The notes under the pieces were generated by a model. That model was not told where the DNA came from. It worked only from the letters and a program-made list of their open reading frames with translations, and made no database searches. A DNA stretch of 33,537 nt from Candidatus Gastranaerophilales bacterium. Lineage in GTDB: Bacteria; Cyanobacteriota; Vampirovibrionia; Gastranaerophilales; Gastranaerophilaceae. A program made the translations under genes and the position numbers. The DNA lies in the NCBI GenBank assembly GCA_944326485.1, contig CALVED010000006.1:82944-116480 (forward strand). Reading direction: 5' to 3'. Below are positions 30,494-33,537 of this stretch, in pieces. The first letter of the stretch is position 1, and the number at the start of each line of letters is the position of its first letter.

Positions 30494-31936
30494 TTATTTG
30501 ATATCTTTACTTTTTTCAAGCAATTCCTGCAATGATTTTCTGGCAATACGCTGTTGTTCAAGAGTTGCATTTCCTCCAATACAACCGCCTTCACAACACA
30601 TAACCTCAATTAAATTGCCATCTGGACAAGCTTCATCTTTTGCATATTTTTTAAGTTGTTTTATTGTATCTTTATTCAAGCAATTAATTATACAAGGTTT
30701 AATTTCAATATTATTATTAACAGCTTTTTGAACTGCTCCGGCTACACCTCCTGTAACTCCATAATTTCTACCTTGTTTTGAACTTTCTGTCTTAAAGGGT
30801 GTTTCTTCACATTCTTCTGCTTTTATTTTTCTTCCCTCTAATAGAGCCTGTAGTTCTCTATAGTTCATTAGATAATCTACATTCTCATTTTCAAACACTT
30901 CTTTTCTTTTTGCAACACAAGGACTTATAAATACAATTTTTGCATCAGGATTTTCTTTTTTTACTATTTCAGCAATATAATACATTGGGGTTTTTGTATC
31001 TGATGCAAATTTATTTATTTCTGTTAAATGTATTTTTCTTAGCTCATTATATCCGGCACAGCAAGAAGTTGTCATGAATGGTTCTTTTTTCTCCATTCTT
31101 TCTTCAAACTCTTTTGCCTCGTTTAATGTTGTTATATCGGCACCTTGTGCTACTTCATATACATCTGTAAATCCTGCTTTTATCATTGCTGTCTTTATTT
31201 GATATATATTCCCTTTTATTTGACCTACTATTGAAGGTGCTATCATTGCTATTATTTTTTTACCGGCTTTTATGTTCTTTAGTATATCTATTAATTGGCT
31301 TCTTTCATTTATTGCTCCAAATGGACATCTTTTTACACATCTTCCGCAAGATATGCATTTCTCGTGATCAATTTTAGCTAATCCAAGTTCGTCTTTTTCT
31401 ATTGCTCCAACAGGACAAGCATCTTCACAAGGTACAGCAATTTTTACTATAGCGTTGTATGGACAAGCAGCCATACACATCTTGCAATTTTTACATTTTG
31501 AACTGTCTATGTATGATTTACCATTTACAATACTTACTGCTCCAAATTTACAAGCACTTACACAAGAACGTGCAACGCAGCCTTGACATAAGTTTGTTAC
31601 ATAAATTCTGTTTGGTACACAACCTTTACAAGCTGCTCCAATTACTGTTAAAACTTTTCTATCTATTTCTTCTCGTTTTAATGCTTCTTTTGCATATTCA
31701 GATAATGATGTTTCTTCATTATCATCTTCTATTGAAAAACCTAAATCAGCTATGACTCTGTCTCTTAATATAGCTCTTTCCTTATAAATGCAGCATCTAA
31801 AAGGAACGTCTGAACCTTTTGGCCTCATATCATAAGGTATTAAACGTGTTTTTTCTTCAAAATTATCAGAAAAAAATGCTTCAACTAATCTTATTAAAAC
31901 ATCTTGTTTTAGTGCTAAAGTTCCTATATTATCCAT
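30494..31936 (-). CDS. Ferredoxin-domain [FeFe] hydrogenase, group B-like
   Basis: The 480-residue protein is a monomeric iron hydrogenase. After about 95 residues come many iron-sulfur Cys motifs: CKGC, CQGCVARSCVSAC, CKNCKMCMAACP (148-159), CEDACP and CISCGRCVKRCP (194-205). The H-cluster domain has the three signatures in group B form: TSCCAGY (290-296, usual TSCCPxW), SPCVAKRKE (338-346) and EVMCCEGGCIGGN (444-456), giving cluster ligands C293, C340, C448 and C452. The Pro after TSCC is Ala. It likely evolves H2 to dispose of fermentation electrons, or senses H2. The maturases HydE/F/G are not in the window. It is transcribed alone from an extended -10 promoter. Confidence 0.9.
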   Translation of the reverse strand: MDNIGTLALKQDVLIRLVEAFFSDNFEEKTRLIPYDMRPKGSDVPFRCCIYKERAILRDRVIADLGFSIEDDNEETSLSEYAKEALKREEIDRKVLTVIGAACKGCVPNRIYVTNLCQGCVARSCVSACKFGAVSIVNGKSYIDSSKCKNCKMCMAACPYNAIVKIAVPCEDACPVGAIEKDELGLAKIDHEKCISCGRCVKRCPFGAINERSQLIDILKNIKAGKKIIAMIAPSIVGQIKGNIYQIKTAMIKAGFTDVYEVAQGADITTLNEAKEFEERMEKKEPFMTTSCCAGYNELRKIHLTEINKFASDTKTPMYYIAEIVKKENPDAKIVFISPCVAKRKEVFENENVDYLMNYRELQALLEGRKIKAEECEETPFKTESSKQGRNYGVTGGVAGAVQKAVNNNIEIKPCIINCLNKDTIKQLKKYAKDEACPDGNLIEVMCCEGGCIGGNATLEQQRIARKSLQELLEKSKDIK

Positions 31937-31967
31937 TTCCCTATTCTCTTTGACTCTTTCCTAAAAA

Positions 31968-31976
31968 ATTATACCA
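31968..31976 (-). promoter_or_regulatory. Extended -10 promoter of the hydrogenase gene
   Basis: On the minus strand TGGTATAAT gives a perfect -10 with the TGN extension, 32 bases before the ATG; the -35 region is poor. Confidence 0.5.
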
Positions 31977-32024
31977 TAAAGTTTTTTCATATTCTTTGTG
32001 CTATTAAATTTTTAAAAAATATTG

Positions 32025-32030
32025 TATAAT
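32025..32030 (+). promoter_or_regulatory. -10 element of the alcohol dehydrogenase promoter
   Basis: A perfect TATAAT, preceded by ATATTG as in the prepilin promoter, lies 27 bases before the ATG. No clear -35 is seen. Confidence 0.45.
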
Positions 32031-32057
32031 CGAGTGTCTAAAGAAAGGAGAATTTTT

Positions 32058-33269
32058 ATGTGGAAAAAAGATGTAGATATTAATCAAGTTGTTGAACTTA
32101 GGTTAAAACCAAATGTATATTTTGGTTTTGGAGCTATTAATAAAATTGAAGATGTTGCAAAAGACATGAAATCAAAAGGAATTGATAAAATTTTGGTAGT
32201 TTCAGGTCGAAATGCTTATAAATCTTCAGGGGCTTGGGATGTTATAGAAAAAGCATTAAAAAACAATGGAATTGCATATACTAACTATGCAGAAGTAACT
32301 CCAAACCCTACAGCTGATGCTGTTGATGCTGCAGCAAAACAAGGTAAAGAATTTGGTGCAAAAGCAGTTATGGGTATTGGCGGCGGCTCTCCTATTGATG
32401 CTGCAAAATCAGTTGCTATTATGCTTGCTAATGATGGTGTAACAGCAAGAGATATTTACGAATTCAAATTTATACCAGAAAAAGCAGTTCCTATAGTAGC
32501 TATAAACCTAACACACGGAACAGGAACAGAAACAAACAGATTTGCTGTTGTTACAATCCCTGAAACTGAATATAAACCGGCTATTGCATATGATTGCATA
32601 TATCCTTCATATTCAATTGACGATCCTGCATTAATGATGAATTTGTCACCTGAACAAACTATATATGTATCTATTGATGCGGTAAACCATTCAATTGAAG
32701 CTGCAACAACAAAAGTTGCATCTCCTTATTCTATTTCTACAGCAAAGGAATGTATTGAGCTTGTTGCAAAATATTTACCTATTATAAATAAAGACCCACA
32801 AAATAAAGAAGCAAGATATTTCTTATTATATGCTTCTATATTAGGCGGTGTAAGTTTCGACAATGGGTTATTACATTTCACTCACGCTTTAGAACATCCG
32901 TTAAGCGGAGTTAAACCAAAACTTTCTCACGGTTTAGGCTTAGCTATGATTTTACCTGCTGTTGTTAAATATATTTATCCTGCAAAAGCTAAAACATTAG
33001 CTTCATTATTCTCTACAATAATACCTGATTTAAAAGGTACTCCTGATGAAGCTGAATATGCAGCTAAGAAAATTGAAGAATGGTTATTCTCTGTTGGTAT
33101 AACAAAAAAATTAACAGATGAAGGATTTTCAGAAGCAGACGTTGAAAAACTTGTAAATTTAACTTTTGAAACTCCGTCATTAAGCGGATTAATTTCAATA
33201 GCACCTGTTGAAGGAACTAAAGAAGTTGTAAAAGCTATATTTACAGAGTCATTAAAAGCTTATAACTAA
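32058..33269 (+). CDS. Iron-containing alcohol dehydrogenase
   Basis: The start is the ATG at 32058, with AAAGGAG upstream; the frame is open to a TTG at 32022 but that overlaps the -10. The 403-residue protein is a type III dehydrogenase: NAD-binding GIGGGSPIDAAKS (107-117), HGTGTETNRFAVV, and metal ligands Asp207, His211 (SIDAVNHSIEA), His276 (FTHALEHP) and His291 (SHGLG). It reduces aldehydes to alcohols, often as part of fermentation; butanol and 1,3-propanediol dehydrogenases and other family members cannot be told apart by eye. It stands alone, divergent from the hydrogenase gene, and the two probably share electron-disposal roles. Confidence 0.95.
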   Translation: MWKKDVDINQVVELRLKPNVYFGFGAINKIEDVAKDMKSKGIDKILVVSGRNAYKSSGAWDVIEKALKNNGIAYTNYAEVTPNPTADAVDAAAKQGKEFGAKAVMGIGGGSPIDAAKSVAIMLANDGVTARDIYEFKFIPEKAVPIVAINLTHGTGTETNRFAVVTIPETEYKPAIAYDCIYPSYSIDDPALMMNLSPEQTIYVSIDAVNHSIEAATTKVASPYSISTAKECIELVAKYLPIINKDPQNKEARYFLLYASILGGVSFDNGLLHFTHALEHPLSGVKPKLSHGLGLAMILPAVVKYIYPAKAKTLASLFSTIIPDLKGTPDEAEYAAKKIEEWLFSVGITKKLTDEGFSEADVEKLVNLTFETPSLSGLISIAPVEGTKEVVKAIFTESLKAYN

Positions 33270-33289
33270 ATATAGGTTTAATAATTATG

Positions 33290-33320
33290 AAAGGTTCTGA
33301 ATTTTTTCAGAACCTTTTTT
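33290..33320 (+). terminator. Intrinsic terminator of the alcohol dehydrogenase gene
   Basis: Perfect 12-bp arms AAAGGTTCTGAA (33290-33301) and TTCAGAACCTTT (33306-33317) with a T4 loop are followed by more T residues. Confidence 0.9.
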
Positions 33321-33382
33321 ATATAAAATTTGAAAATAAGCTAATAACTTTTCAGATTATAGTGATAGAATAATAATAGAAT

Positions 33383-33464
33383 GTCTGAGTGGCGGAATTG
33401 GTAGACGCATGCGATTCAGGTTCGTATGGTGAAAGCCTTGTGGGTTCAAGTCCCATCTCGGACA
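33383..33464 (+). tRNA. tRNA-Leu (anticodon CAG)
   Basis: The acceptor arm GTCTGAG pairs with CTCGGAC, the D arm is of the TGGCGGAATTGGTAGACGC type, and the anticodon loop TTCAGGT gives CAG (Leu CUG). A long variable arm (TGGTGAAAGCC) marks it as class II, and the T arm is GTGGG-TTCAAGT-CCCAT. The discriminator is A33464. The bases that follow are TTT, so CCA is not encoded, unlike tRNA-Lys. Confidence 0.95.
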
Positions 33465-33475
33465 TTTAACTTTTT

Positions 33476-33502
33476 AGAGCCTTCGTTATGGGGCTCTATT
33501 TT
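33476..33502 (+). terminator. Intrinsic terminator after tRNA-Leu
   Basis: AGAGCC (33476-33481) pairs with GGCTCT (33492-33497) and is followed by ATTTT, a weak T-tract. The last 35 bases of the window hold nothing I can identify. Confidence 0.6.
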
Positions 33503-33537
33503 AGTATTCAAGCGACTTTTGCGGGTTCCAATTACTG

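Noticed and set aside
1..33537. CRISPR arrays, insertion sequences or prophage
   Set aside because: No regular short repeats with spacers, no transposase, integrase or phage structural gene was recognised.
33508..33537. Possible start of another RNA at the window edge
   Set aside because: The last 30 bases show no acceptor stem or other signal sufficient for a call.

Overview
The window is about 33.5 kb of very AT-rich bacterial chromosome with tightly packed genes, mostly on the minus strand. It carries biosynthetic operons, a group B-like [FeFe] hydrogenase, an iron-type alcohol dehydrogenase, a prepilin with an FTLSE processing site, and several small lineage-specific proteins. This mix, with the low GC and N-termini such as ASFKA and INFCG, points to an anaerobic fermenter related to non-photosynthetic Cyanobacteria (Gastranaerophilales / Melainabacteria type). 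That placement is an inference from gene content and was not tested with a marker gene. I see no phage, transposase or CRISPR array.

Layout. 2-2312 (+): a polytopic membrane protein (cut at the window edge) and a zinc-ribbon/TM/TonB_C-like protein. 2487-13627 (-): one long operon with every step of de novo UMP synthesis (pyrK-pyrD-pyrE-pyrB-pyrC-[pyrF-carA fusion]-carB), then a 45-codon ORF and aroA. It starts from a clear TTGACT/CATAAT promoter and a short leader that has a 12-codon ORF running into a U-tailed hairpin, which looks like a pyrBI-type attenuator. 13754-16867: a rhodanese-like protein, a DUF4145-like membrane protein, two small unknown genes and a JAMM-like protein, separated by good intrinsic terminators. 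17011-19490 (-): hisD and an uncommon HisA-HisI-HisE fusion. 19590-19876: a possible structured RNA and tRNA-Lys(UUU). 19978-22020 (+): a large HEXXH protein of unknown role. 22064-25017 (-): mnmA-bioB-cysK, a sulfur-related operon. 25196 (+): prepilin. 25931 (-): purA. 27573-27703 (-): candidate small RNA with its own promoter and terminator. 27781-30389 (-): AI-2E family permease and a radical SAM protein. 30494 (-): [FeFe] hydrogenase. 32058 (+): Fe-type alcohol dehydrogenase. 33383: tRNA-Leu(CAG).

The most unusual points are the PyrF-CarA fusion, which joins the last and first enzymes of pyrimidine synthesis; the HisA-HisIE fusion, which joins three consecutive histidine steps; the pyr attenuator; and a dispersed intergenic repeat made of two hairpin modules. 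Two long copies lie at 2316 and 27327, with single-module copies at 14945, 16956 and 22024. The repeat's second module shows partial pairing conservation between copies.
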